A stretch of DNA of 64,000 nt from Phycobacter azelaicus (lineage in GTDB: Bacteria > Pseudomonadota > Alphaproteobacteria > Rhodobacterales > Rhodobacteraceae), in contig NZ_WKFH01000003.1 in assembly GCF_014884385.1 (NCBI RefSeq), positions 2,698,001 through 2,762,000 of the forward strand. Direction: 5' to 3'. Of the stretch, positions 37,367-46,911 are shown piece after piece. Numbering within the stretch: the first letter of the stretch is position 1; every line of letters starts with the position of its first letter. A model generated the notes under the pieces. It was not told the origin of the DNA. It did not search any database and saw only the letters and a list, made by a program, of their open reading frames with translations. The position numbers and the translations under genes are program-made.

Positions 37367-37391
37367 GCATGGGTCAGATTATGGTCTACCG

Positions 37392-37439
37392 TTACCGGCC
37401 CATGCGCTTGGTTCCTACAATGACGACTAGGGAAGTCAT
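37392..37439 (-). CDS. ilv leader peptide (attenuation)
   Basis: A 16-codon frame encoding MTSLVVIVGTKRMGR, then a stop. Five consecutive codons specify Leu-Val-Val-Ile-Val, the three end products of the pathway. It precedes a hairpin pair and a U-tailed terminator before ilvI. Stalling at these codons would leave the GCGCATGGG arm free to form the alternative hairpin, while reading to the stop would cover it and allow the terminator. GAGGAG lies 11 nt upstream of the ATG. Attenuation of ilv operons is known in proteobacteria; this instance is read from the sequence. Confidence 0.75.
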   Translation of the reverse strand: MTSLVVIVGTKRMGR

Positions 37440-37678
37440 TTGCCGTGAGGCTCCTCTTTTGCGTTGCAGCGCAGACTAGGACTGGCGGACAGGGGCGTCA
37501 ACCGGCAAACCTGTGGAAAATGCCCTTCTGGAGACATTTTCTTGCGCTGGCCGGGGTTGGTTGCGACATTTCCGCAAAACAAATGCGCGCCTACCATGTA
37601 GCCCCTGCCGTGAGGCCTGCGCGGTCCGCTGCACCGCGACATGACAACTTTGGGGCTGAGCGGGGCAGTGTCTTGGGC

Positions 37679-38398
37679 CTAAAGGCCGACACCTGTGCCC
37701 TGCAGCACCCCGTGCTCCAACGCATAGCGCGTCAGACCGGCCGTGCTGGAGATGCCAAGCTTGCGCTTGATGTTCTTGCGGTGGGTCTCCACCGTGCGCA
37801 CCGAGATGTCGAGCGTCAGAGCCACTTCCTTGTTGGACTTACCCTGCGCAAGTTCCAGCAGGATGGTCTGTTCCCGGCCCGTCAGGGCTTCGCGGGCAGC
37901 GCTGTCCTTTGGTTTGAGCGAGCCTTCGGCGCCAGTGCAGAGGTATTGCTCGCCGCGCATGACGGCATCTATGGCGTCCTTGATGGCCTGGGTCGGGACG
38001 TCCTTCAGAACATAACCCATCGCGCCATGGCTGAGCGCAGTAGAGATGTATTCTGGGCTGTCATGCATTGACAGGATGAGAATGCGGGTCTTGGGGCAAC
38101 GTTCCAGGATGATCTCTGTGGCACTGAGCCCCCCAAGACGCGGCATGTTGAGGTCCATCAGAATGACATCGGGCGTCAGTTCGCCCGCCAGTGCGACAGC
38201 TTCCTCCCCGTCTGTCAAAGACCCGACCACCTCGATGTCGTCATAGCTTTCCAGGATCGACTGGATGCCTTCGGCCACCATCGGGTGATCGTCAACGATC
38301 AGGACCTTCACGGGTGAGTTTTGAGTGTCTTGCAACAGAACGCCATCCCCAACAGTCTGTTTGTCACCAAACGCAGCCCCGCTTGACTGCCTCCTCAC
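37679..38398 (-). CDS. NarL/LuxR-type response regulator
   Basis: A 239-residue two-component regulator. The receiver domain (~30-150) has VLIVDDHP and the phospho-acceptor Asp82 in ILMDLNMP. The C-terminal LuxR-type helix-turn-helix (~170-230) shows ALTGREQTILLELAQGKSNK and SVRTVETHRKNIKRKLG. The GTG start overlaps the stop of the histidine kinase gene (GTGA), so the two are translationally coupled. A CTACGCAGTAG inverted repeat in the nearby dctP promoter region is a candidate target. It most likely controls the TRAP genes (inference). Confidence 0.93.
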   Translation of the reverse strand: MRRQSSGAAFGDKQTVGDGVLLQDTQNSPVKVLIVDDHPMVAEGIQSILESYDDIEVVGSLTDGEEAVALAGELTPDVILMDLNMPRLGGLSATEIILERCPKTRILILSMHDSPEYISTALSHGAMGYVLKDVPTQAIKDAIDAVMRGEQYLCTGAEGSLKPKDSAAREALTGREQTILLELAQGKSNKEVALTLDISVRTVETHRKNIKRKLGISSTAGLTRYALEHGVLQGTGVGL

Positions 38399-39834
38399 GA
38401 CACCCGTTGCGGTGTCGCCTCATTGCCCGGCGGCAGGAGGTGGCTCAAGGGGAGTGTTGCCTCGATCACCGTGCCGCTTTGGGTGCCCCCTGATGACAGA
38501 ATCCGCAAGGTGCCGTCAAGCTGATCGATCCGTTCCTGCATATTTCGCAGGCCGATTCCGGATGCTTTCGCGGTGGTTCTCGGCGCAAGGCCGCGCCCGT
38601 TGTCGCTGATGCGCATGGTGGCCCCGCGTGCATGTCCACGCAAATCGATGCTGACGCGGGTGGCCTCGGCATGGCGTTCGATATTGGTGAGCGCCTCCTG
38701 CGCGATGCGATAGAGAGCGATTTTGGCATCTTGGTCGAGCCGGTTGCGGAAGACCACGGTGGAAAATTCAGTCTCGATGCCGGTGCGAGCGGCAAAATCG
38801 TCGGTCAGTGCTTTCAGCGCCGGGCCAAGGCCAAGATCATCAAGAACGCCCGGGCGCAGATCCCGGCTGATGCGGCGCACTTCGGCGATAGCCGTTCCAA
38901 GGTGTTCGATCCCCTTGTCCAAAGGCGCCGAGGCGCCATCATGATCTCCGCGCATCAGGCGGCGGCGAGCGTTGTCCAGAGCATAGCGCACCCCCACTAG
39001 AATCTGGCTGATCCCGTCATGAAGTTCCCGGGCCACCCTCCCGCGCTCTTCTTCCTGAGCGTCAAAGACGCGCTGCGTAAGTTCCTTGAGCTTGGCATCC
39101 GCCAGGCGCCGCTCGCGAATGTTCAGCCCCATGCCGGAGCCAAACACCAGCAGGATCGCCACCAGCGTGATCCCGCCGATGTAGAAAAAGGTGCGCTGCA
39201 CACGGTCTTCAACCTCGGCTCGCGCAGTCGCGACGGAGGCGAGAATGTCATCGATGAAAACGCCGGTCCCGACGGCCCATTGCCAATCCTGAAGGCCGAC
39301 CACATAGGTGATCATCTGTGCCTCTTCGCCGGTGGAGGGTTTTTCCCATATGAAGCTGTGCCAGCCGGCCCCTTGCCGGGCCTGATCGATGAATGTGTCA
39401 ACCACAGGCGTGCCCTGGCTGTCGGTGAGCCCGCGCCAGTTCTGGTTTATGAACTCGGTCTGGCGTGGGCTGACGAGGTTGTTGCCGTCGTAGTCGTAGA
39501 CAAAGAAGAACCCGTCCTGTCCGTAGATCATCGCGCTCAGGATCTGGCTCACCTGTTCCTTGGCTTCTGCGTCATCGGGGGCGGCAAGACCGTAGATATG
39601 CGAAAACCCGTTGCGGGCTTGCGTCACATAGTTACGCAACTCGGCCTTTTTGGCCTCGATCAGCTGTTGTTCCAGAGCGCGGATCTCCCGGTCGGCCAGA
39701 GCACGCGATTGATAAGCGACCAGAACCGCGATGGCTGTCACTGCAATCAAAAGTGGAAACGCAGCCAGCAGCGATAGTTTCTGCGCGTAGTTCGGGCGAA
39801 AGAGGCTTTGAAACAGGCTGTTGAACAGGCGCAT
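38395..39834 (-). CDS. Membrane sensor histidine kinase with cache domain
   Basis: A 479-residue NarX/UhpB-class kinase. Two membrane segments (~20-42 and ~216-237) enclose a periplasmic single-cache domain containing GQDGFFFVYDYDGNNLVSP and LQDWQWAVGTGVF. The cytoplasmic part has the HisKA_3 box with His272 in RVARELHDGISQILVG, and an HATPase domain with DNGRG and GIGLRNM motifs. Cache domains of this type bind small organic acids. GGAG precedes the ATG. It is divergent from the TRAP transporter genes and overlaps its cognate regulator gene, so it probably senses the TRAP substrate. Confidence 0.93.
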   Translation of the reverse strand: MRLFNSLFQSLFRPNYAQKLSLLAAFPLLIAVTAIAVLVAYQSRALADREIRALEQQLIEAKKAELRNYVTQARNGFSHIYGLAAPDDAEAKEQVSQILSAMIYGQDGFFFVYDYDGNNLVSPRQTEFINQNWRGLTDSQGTPVVDTFIDQARQGAGWHSFIWEKPSTGEEAQMITYVVGLQDWQWAVGTGVFIDDILASVATARAEVEDRVQRTFFYIGGITLVAILLVFGSGMGLNIRERRLADAKLKELTQRVFDAQEEERGRVARELHDGISQILVGVRYALDNARRRLMRGDHDGASAPLDKGIEHLGTAIAEVRRISRDLRPGVLDDLGLGPALKALTDDFAARTGIETEFSTVVFRNRLDQDAKIALYRIAQEALTNIERHAEATRVSIDLRGHARGATMRISDNGRGLAPRTTAKASGIGLRNMQERIDQLDGTLRILSSGGTQSGTVIEATLPLSHLLPPGNEATPQRVS

Positions 39835-40000
39835 GAGGCGCTCCGCGGTTTGGAAAAGGGCAGGGGCGAATCGTCACGCAAACATAAATCGAAAGCAAGA
39901 GCCGCGAGAGGGCGTTTTACAAAGAGAATGGGCAACAAAAGAAGCCTCAGCCCAAAATCAATGCAGCTTTCTGACTGAATTTGGTCAAAAAACCTGTGAT

Positions 40001-40011
40001 CTACGCAGTAG
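40001..40011. promoter_or_regulatory. Candidate response-regulator site upstream of dctP
   Basis: CTACGCAGTAG is an 11-bp inverted repeat (CTAC-GCA-GTAG), followed at once by a related GTAGGTA. It lies about 104 bp upstream of the TRAP binding-protein gene and 167 bp from the divergent kinase gene. Short TAC-N3-GTA half-sites suit LuxR-type regulators such as the one encoded next door; the link is inference. Confidence 0.45.
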
Positions 40012-40114
40012 TAGGTATTCACAACTTCGGAGGCGTGGCTAGGGTAACGCCACTCGAACCGATCCGCCTGCGGCATGTCCGTGGGCAATCCATATACTTT
40101 GGGAGGAAAAACAC

Positions 40115-41197
<1,083 letters not shown>

Positions 41198-41218
41198 CTC
41201 GCTTCACTTGCATTCATC

Positions 41219-41251
41219 GGATCCTCCGCCACCCGTGCGGGGGGTCCCTTT
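41219..41251 (+). terminator. Leaky hairpin between dctP and dctQ
   Basis: GGATCCTCCGC at 41219-41229 pairs with GCGGGGGGTCC at 41237-41247 through two G-U pairs, followed by CTTTT. A partial terminator here would give more binding protein than permease, a common arrangement in such operons. Confidence 0.5.
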
Positions 41252-41338
41252 TCCATTGTGGCCGGTCAAGAACTACACTGTCGCCTGCGACATTTCTGGT
41301 TCTGTTGATTAGGCACAATCCATGATCCCGGGGGAACA

Positions 41339-42286
41339 ATGCAGGACGACACTGGCATTTCCTTTTTCGGCGCCCTTGGGGGTGGTCTGCTCTGGCTCGC
41401 TCAGAACATCGCCGGCGCCTTCTATAATCTCGGCTATGCACTTTCCAACACCAGCCAGTGGCTGGCCTGGACGGGAGGGCTGGAAACCCTGGAGGACAAA
41501 CAGTCGCTCATGCGCTTTGTCTACTATGGTGGTTCGGTCGAGTTCTTCTTTGTTGTGTTCACCGCGTTCCTGGTCCTGACCGGGGTTGGCCTTTACCGGC
41601 GCCAGGTCATGTGGGGCGTCGTGCGCGGGCTCGAAGGTTTTGCGAACGGAACCGGGCGTTTGTTCGCCTGGGCGGGCCTGATCATGGTGATTCAGCAGAT
41701 CATCATCGTGTTCATGCAGCGCGTCTTTGCCCGGCCTGACATGAGCTTTGGTCTGGGCATCGACCTGCAGATGGACATTTCCTGGTTTGCTGAAGAGCTG
41801 AAGCTTTATAACGCGCTCGTGGTCTGCATGTGCGTGTCCTACACATTTGTGCAGGGCGGACATGTGCGGGTGGACCTGATCTATTCGGGCATCAGCTTCC
41901 GCGCCAAGAAGGTTGTGGACATGGTTGGCTCGCTTATCTTCATGATGCCTGCTGCGGTTCTGACCTGGATGTATGGCTGGTTTTTCCTGTGGCGCCACCT
42001 GATCGTGCCCAAACCCTCGGCTTCGGATACGCTGGATCGTCTGGTGATGAAGGCGCGCGCCCTGCGCTGGAACGTCGAAACCATCGGCTTCAGCCCGAAC
42101 GGGTTCAACGGGTATTTCCTGTTCAAGATCTTGCTTGTGGCCTTTGCCGGCATCGTCTTCCTCCACGCCATCGCCTTCTTCTACCGCTCTTTGCTGGAGT
42201 TCATCGAAGGCCAGGGAAGTGAAAACAAATACCTCGACAAGGATAGCCTTGGAGAGGGCGAAGAAGCCTATGAAGGCGCGCATTAA
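41339..42286 (+). CDS. dctQ: TRAP transporter small permease, enlarged DctQ
   Basis: A 315-residue membrane protein, longer than the usual ~160-200 residues of TRAP small permeases. The DctQ core lies in the C-terminal two thirds, with the ARPDMSFGLGIDLQMDISW and VQGGHVRVDLIYSG segments and four hydrophobic helices. About 110 extra N-terminal residues add one or two further membrane spans, and a ~60-residue hydrophilic loop (near 225-255) is inserted before the last helix. It would form the membrane complex with the DctM subunit. Its stop is 17 bp before dctM. Confidence 0.9.
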   Translation: MQDDTGISFFGALGGGLLWLAQNIAGAFYNLGYALSNTSQWLAWTGGLETLEDKQSLMRFVYYGGSVEFFFVVFTAFLVLTGVGLYRRQVMWGVVRGLEGFANGTGRLFAWAGLIMVIQQIIIVFMQRVFARPDMSFGLGIDLQMDISWFAEELKLYNALVVCMCVSYTFVQGGHVRVDLIYSGISFRAKKVVDMVGSLIFMMPAAVLTWMYGWFFLWRHLIVPKPSASDTLDRLVMKARALRWNVETIGFSPNGFNGYFLFKILLVAFAGIVFLHAIAFFYRSLLEFIEGQGSENKYLDKDSLGEGEEAYEGAH

Positions 42287-42303
42287 CCTAAGGGACAGCT
42301 GAC

Positions 42304-44658
42304 ATGCTATTCGGTCTTGATGGCGTCGAAATCGGCCTGATCATCGTATTCTTCTGCCTTTTCGGAGGCATTCTGTCCGGCTTCCCGGTGGCTTTTGCCA
42401 TCGGCGGCGCCGGTGTGATCTCCTTCGGGATCATTGCCGCACTGGATAGTGCGGGCCTGTTGATCCACCAGGCGATCGACACCTCTTCGCAGGTCTACCG
42501 CGATCTGGTGAACTCGGGGGTTAAACCCGATACAATCTCAATCTTCCGATACCCGGAGTTGCCCCGCATTGGTGAACCGGTCTTCCCGCAAGGGTGGGAA
42601 ACCGCACTGGATCGGAACGTGTCATTCATCGTGAACCGCATGAACGAGCGGGTTCTGGCGGGGGCGTCCATCGAGACGTTGCTCGCGGTGCTGATGTTCG
42701 TTCTGATGGGCATCACGCTGGAGCGCTCTAAGATCGCCAACGATCTTCTAACCACCATGGCGCGCGTCTTTGGCCCGCTGCCCGGCGGTCTGGCGGTTTC
42801 CATCGTGGTTGTGGGCGCTTTCCTGGCGGCCTCCACCGGGATCGTGGGCGCGACCGTGGTGACCATGGGCCTTCTGGCCCTGCCAACCATGTTGCGCAAC
42901 AACTACAGTCCCGAACTCGCCACAGGCGTGATCGCGGCCTCTGGCACATTGGGGCAGATCATTCCGCCCTCGATCGTGATCGTTCTTCTGGGCACGCTGG
43001 CCGGGGATCTCTACTCCACTGCTCAGGAAACCCGTGCGCAGGAGGCAGGCTGCACAGACGCGCTGACCTTCCTCGGAGAACCTGCGGTCGTCTCGGTCGG
43101 TACACTGTTCCAGGCGGCGCTTCTGCCTGGCATCATGCTGGCCCTGCTTTATGCACTTTATGCTTTTGGCTTCGCGCTGTTGAACCCGGAGAAAGCACCG
43201 GCGGTTGAACTGGGCACTACAGGCGATGAGCCGATTACTCGCAATGAAGCACTGACCTGGTTCCTGGGTGTGCCTGCTGCGATCATCGGCGGTGCCATGC
43301 TGCTTGGCTCGGTAAACGTTATCGGTTCGCAGAATATCAATGTCTCCAGCTTCTCGGACGCGGGTCAAACCGCTTCCTTGCGTACCTCGGTTGGGCCTGA
43401 GTGTAAGGCTTCAATGATCGAGCTGCACGGCCAAGAGGCCTGGGATGCAGCCGTTGAGGAGCAAAAAGCCATTGATGCCGCTGGCGGTGTCGCATCTGCA
43501 GAGCGTCTGAACGAAGATCAGATCGCCGAAGCCCGTGCTGCAAAGATCGCCAACGCGGCACCGCTGGGCACCGGGATCACAGTGATCATTGTTCTGCTCG
43601 GTCTGGTTCTTGCAGTTGGGCGCGGTGTTGCCCCGTCGCGGGATGGCAAACCGCTGATCGTGGGCGCCATAGGCCTGCTGCTCTTGGCGCTGGTCGATAT
43701 CCTGATGATTGCGCCGACAACTTCGTCCGGGACGACGGTTCTGTTGATCCTGATTCCTGTGGCCATCGCTCTTTATGGCTGCAAAGAAGCGGCGATCCGC
43801 TGTGCGCGCAACGATCTGATCCGCGTGGTCTTCCCACCGCTGGTTCTGATTGTTGCTGTGCTGGGCTCGATCCTTGGCGGGATCACCAACCCGACGCCTG
43901 CTGCGGCGCTTGGGGCGGGTGGTGCCATCATGTTGGCGGCTTATCGTCGCCTGCAGGACGAAGGACGTTCGGGCAAGATCATCATCGGGTCGACCTTCGC
44001 GGTGATCATCTGCATCCTGATCGGAATCAACTTCGATCTGCGGATCAATCAGGACAACGTTTCCTTTGAAAGCTGGGTGGCCTTCTTCTTTGCCTATGGC
44101 GCTTATCTTTACGCGCTGTTCGGTCTGCTGTTTGGCTGCTTTGTGCTGTTCAAGGGCGGGGTGCTGACACCGATCGTACGGGAAACCGCCAAGGTGACCT
44201 CAATGGTCTTCACCATCCTGATCGGCTCGCAGCTCTTGAACCTGGTGGTGATTTCCTTTGGTGGCGAGCACTATATTCAGCAGTTCCTGAAGAGCTTTGA
44301 CAACGAGATGACGGTCTTCCTGATCGTGATGCTGGTTCTGTTCTTCCTGGGATTCGTTCTGGACTTCCTCGAGATCATCTACATCGTGATCCCGATTGTC
44401 GGGCCGGTTATCTATGGTGGCTCATTCGATCCCAAGTGGGTGACCATCATGGTTGCGGTGAACCTACAGACGTCGTTCCTGACACCGCCCTTCGGCTTTG
44501 CGCTGTTCTACCTGCGCGGTGTGGCGCCGAAAGAGGTGACAACGGGTCACATCTATCGCGGGGTTCTGCCCTTCGTGCTGATCCAGGTTGCGGGTCTGGC
44601 GATCCTCTGGCTGTTCCCGTCTATCGTGACCATCGTTCCGTCCCTGATGCCGAACTGA
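42304..44658 (+). CDS. dctM: TRAP transporter large permease, extended DctM
   Basis: A 784-residue transporter subunit, nearly twice the usual ~430 residues. DctM signatures are present (SGFPVAFAIGG, ASTGIVGATVVTMGLLALP, ASGTLGQIIPPSIVIVLLG, and TPPFGFALFYLRG near the C-terminus). The extra length lies in a hydrophilic stretch at about 58-115 and in a large middle part from ~290 to ~500 combining extra membrane spans with a charged loop (~345-415). It uses an ion gradient to move the ligand delivered by DctP. The insertions are unexplained. It ends at a strong terminator. Confidence 0.93.
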   Translation: MLFGLDGVEIGLIIVFFCLFGGILSGFPVAFAIGGAGVISFGIIAALDSAGLLIHQAIDTSSQVYRDLVNSGVKPDTISIFRYPELPRIGEPVFPQGWETALDRNVSFIVNRMNERVLAGASIETLLAVLMFVLMGITLERSKIANDLLTTMARVFGPLPGGLAVSIVVVGAFLAASTGIVGATVVTMGLLALPTMLRNNYSPELATGVIAASGTLGQIIPPSIVIVLLGTLAGDLYSTAQETRAQEAGCTDALTFLGEPAVVSVGTLFQAALLPGIMLALLYALYAFGFALLNPEKAPAVELGTTGDEPITRNEALTWFLGVPAAIIGGAMLLGSVNVIGSQNINVSSFSDAGQTASLRTSVGPECKASMIELHGQEAWDAAVEEQKAIDAAGGVASAERLNEDQIAEARAAKIANAAPLGTGITVIIVLLGLVLAVGRGVAPSRDGKPLIVGAIGLLLLALVDILMIAPTTSSGTTVLLILIPVAIALYGCKEAAIRCARNDLIRVVFPPLVLIVAVLGSILGGITNPTPAAALGAGGAIMLAAYRRLQDEGRSGKIIIGSTFAVIICILIGINFDLRINQDNVSFESWVAFFFAYGAYLYALFGLLFGCFVLFKGGVLTPIVRETAKVTSMVFTILIGSQLLNLVVISFGGEHYIQQFLKSFDNEMTVFLIVMLVLFFLGFVLDFLEIIYIVIPIVGPVIYGGSFDPKWVTIMVAVNLQTSFLTPPFGFALFYLRGVAPKEVTTGHIYRGVLPFVLIQVAGLAILWLFPSIVTIVPSLMPN

Positions 44659-44680
44659 TCGGATCTCTAAAGCAATTGAA

Positions 44681-44707
44681 AAAGGGCCCTTTGCGGGGCC
44701 CTTTTTT
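44681..44707 (+). terminator. Terminator of the TRAP operon
   Basis: AAAGGGCCC at 44681-44689 pairs with GGGCCCTTT at 44696-44704, followed by three more T residues. A classic intrinsic terminator 22 bp after the dctM stop; the A-run lets it also act on the convergent gene. Confidence 0.9.
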
Positions 44708-44730
44708 GTGATCAGCGACTTAAAACCAGG

Positions 44731-45828
44731 TTAGCCCATGGACAGGGTCCAAGCCTTGTCGGCGGGTATTCGGCCTTCCAGTACCTCTCGGTAGGCAGCG
44801 GCCACGCTCTCAGCGCCGACGCCGTGAGATAGCGACAGCCATTTTGAGCTTGTCTTGGCTGCGCGCTCCCAGAAGGCGGCGGACCGGCGGTCGAATTCGC
44901 CCGGCCCCCAATCCTTGCCACGCTTTGCGATATGGCCGGGGGCAAAGAACATGGCACTGCGCTCCCGGATATAATCTTCGCCCATGCCAGCCTCGTCGTA
45001 GTGGGTGAGTCCAACGTGGCTGGTATAGCGCATCGCCGATCCAAGGTTCCGATGCAGGTGGCTGATGACAGGACCTGAGCCAGACATGTCGATGATCAGG
45101 GTAGGGCAGTGCGCTTTGAGCGCAGTTTCGATATCGTCATAGGTCAAAACTTGATCATAGAGGGCGAGCGCTCGAACCTTATGTGCATTCCCGCGGGAGG
45201 TCAGCGCCAGAACGGGCGGGGCGCCCCGGTCTTCCTTTATCGCGTAGGCGGTGCCGATCCCGGTCTTGGAGGATGCCGAGACGATCAACACCTGCTCGGC
45301 TCCGAACCAGTCGTTGTCCTTGGAAAAGTCATAAAGGCAGTAAGAGGTCGCATATAGCGGCCAGAGCACCATGCGCAGATCATCCATGGCGGCATCATAA
45401 TCCGGGTCCTTGGACAGGCGCACATAGCGGTTATAGACCGCAGGCAAATCTTGCCGGTATGCGGCACCGTCCAAGAAGCGTTTCTCCTTAACTTGCTGCG
45501 GTTCAAGCGTGACGTGGGAGGCCATGGGCCAATATCCAAAAAGTCGTTCTCCTGCAAAGACGCCCTCTGCGGCGCTCTCTTCGACAATGCCAATCCCCCA
45601 GACCGGGAGCACGCCCCAGTCTTGGTCGTTGGGAGGGAAGAACTTCCAGTATCCGATCCGCTCGCCCACCACGCCGTAGGTGATGTTGTTGGCCGTCAGG
45701 CCAAAACGCTCGACCCTGACCCTTATCTCACCGGGGGCAGGCGGGCGCTGTTCCTCAGATGTCAGACGATATCTGGCCAAATCCGTTTTGCAGACCTCAA
45801 AGGTCTGCGCCGTGTGCTCTGATGTCAT
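44731..45828 (-). CDS. DUF2855 protein (MDR-like)
   Basis: A 365-residue protein of the DUF2855 family. It resembles medium-chain dehydrogenase/reductases in order: an N-terminal GroES-like part (GEIRVRVERFGLTANNITYG), a Rossmann-like region (VLIVSASSKTGIGTAYAI), and a C-terminal helix. The zinc ligands of alcohol dehydrogenases are absent, suggesting a quinone-reductase-like activity if any. Function unproven. I chose the ATG at 45828 with GGGAGAG upstream; the longer reading begins in unlikely sequence. It lies downstream of bpt on the same strand with a 123-bp gap. Confidence 0.85.
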   Translation of the reverse strand: MTSEHTAQTFEVCKTDLARYRLTSEEQRPPAPGEIRVRVERFGLTANNITYGVVGERIGYWKFFPPNDQDWGVLPVWGIGIVEESAAEGVFAGERLFGYWPMASHVTLEPQQVKEKRFLDGAAYRQDLPAVYNRYVRLSKDPDYDAAMDDLRMVLWPLYATSYCLYDFSKDNDWFGAEQVLIVSASSKTGIGTAYAIKEDRGAPPVLALTSRGNAHKVRALALYDQVLTYDDIETALKAHCPTLIIDMSGSGPVISHLHRNLGSAMRYTSHVGLTHYDEAGMGEDYIRERSAMFFAPGHIAKRGKDWGPGEFDRRSAAFWERAAKTSSKWLSLSHGVGAESVAAAYREVLEGRIPADKAWTLSMG

Positions 45829-45951
45829 GAATGATGCTCTCCCTTTGGGAAAAGCGTAGTCGGGCCACGGCGGCAAACAAAGTCGCACTATCAGTCCGGG
45901 ACGTTGCGTCAGGTCTCATCAAGCGAGATAAGTCGACATTCCGGGCGCGGC

Positions 45952-46776
45952 TCAGCGAGATTTGTGAATCGGCTGCTGGGGAAGCTGGATATTCGCAACC
46001 TGCTCGGAGATTGTGGTGCTGGCCGTCTCGGACGGGCTGCCGGTGGTGGCCTGCAGCTCTTCAAAGCGTTTCCATTTGCCCCCATGGTAAAGCTCCAGCC
46101 CTGAAAATCGGGTCTTGTAGCCCATTTTGGGGCTGCCTTTGACCCAATAGCCCAAGTAGACATAGGGCAGTCCTGCGTCACGGGCGATCTCGATATGATC
46201 GAGGATCATGTAGGTGCCGAGGGAGTTCTGAGGCTGATCGGGCTGGTAGAAGGAGTAAACCATGCTCAGCCCGTCCTCCAGCACATCTGTCAGCGAAACG
46301 GCTGACAGCGTGTTTTCTTCGCGGCTGCTGTATTCCACCACCCGGCTGCGGATCGGCGTTTCTTCAATCATAGCAGCGTATTCGAACACATCCATATCCG
46401 CCATGCCGCCATCAGAATGGCGACTGTCCAGATAGTGTCGGAACAGCTGGTACTGATCTTCGGTCGCCCAGGGCGATGTTGCGCGCCGGATCAGATGGCT
46501 GTTGCGTTTGAGGGTGCGTTTCTGGCTGCGACTGGGGGCGAAACGCGCAACATCGATACGCGCCGACAGGCAGGCTGAGCAGTCTGAGCACGATGGACGG
46601 TAGAGCACGTTTTGCGAACGCCGGAACCCTTGCTGCGACAGGCTGTTGTTTAACTGTTCCACGCCGTCCCCTTGCAGGGCGGTGAACAGTTTGCGCTCCA
46701 TCCGGTCCTCCAGATAGGGACAGGGCTGGGGAGCCGTCACATAAAACTGAGGAGCGATGGGAAGAGTGTGGCGCAT
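45952..46776 (-). CDS. bpt: Aspartate/glutamate leucyltransferase
   Basis: A 274-residue aminoacyl-tRNA-protein transferase of the N-end rule pathway. It adds leucine to proteins with N-terminal Asp or Glu, marking them for ClpS/ClpAP. The N-terminal cysteine cluster in [17 protein letters not shown] and the [18 protein letters not shown] segment are typical; the C-terminal domain has the N-acetyltransferase-like fold. It is shorter than eukaryotic ATE1 but normal for bacteria. Upstream lie two inverted repeats (46821-46865) in the gap to the RDD gene. Confidence 0.93.
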   Translation of the reverse strand: MRHTLPIAPQFYVTAPQPCPYLEDRMERKLFTALQGDGVEQLNNSLSQQGFRRSQNVLYRPSCSDCSACLSARIDVARFAPSRSQKRTLKRNSHLIRRATSPWATEDQYQLFRHYLDSRHSDGGMADMDVFEYAAMIEETPIRSRVVEYSSREENTLSAVSLTDVLEDGLSMVYSFYQPDQPQNSLGTYMILDHIEIARDAGLPYVYLGYWVKGSPKMGYKTRFSGLELYHGGKWKRFEELQATTGSPSETASTTISEQVANIQLPQQPIHKSR

Positions 46777-46820
46777 AGGGGTGGGCTAAGGTCCAGAACG
46801 GATGTCTCAAGAGAAAGTCT

Positions 46821-46865
46821 TATCCTTAAGGATAGCAACGAGCACCCTTCGCGCCAAGGGTGCTC
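46821..46865. repeat. Two adjacent inverted repeats upstream of bpt
   Basis: TATCCTTAAGGATA (46821-46834) is a perfect 14-bp palindrome, and GAGCACCCTT (46840-46849) pairs perfectly with AAGGGTGCTC (46856-46865). No T-run follows on either strand. The second may still end the RDD transcript; the first, 45-58 bp before bpt, looks like an operator. Confidence 0.45.
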
Positions 46866-46911
46866 GGTCAAAATGGTTTCACAGTGGTTTCCCGAGGCGG
46901 GTCAAAGGCGT

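Noticed and set aside
46840..46865. Intrinsic terminator for the RDD gene.
   Set aside because: The stem is perfect but no T-run follows on the relevant strand; kept as an inverted repeat of unknown role.
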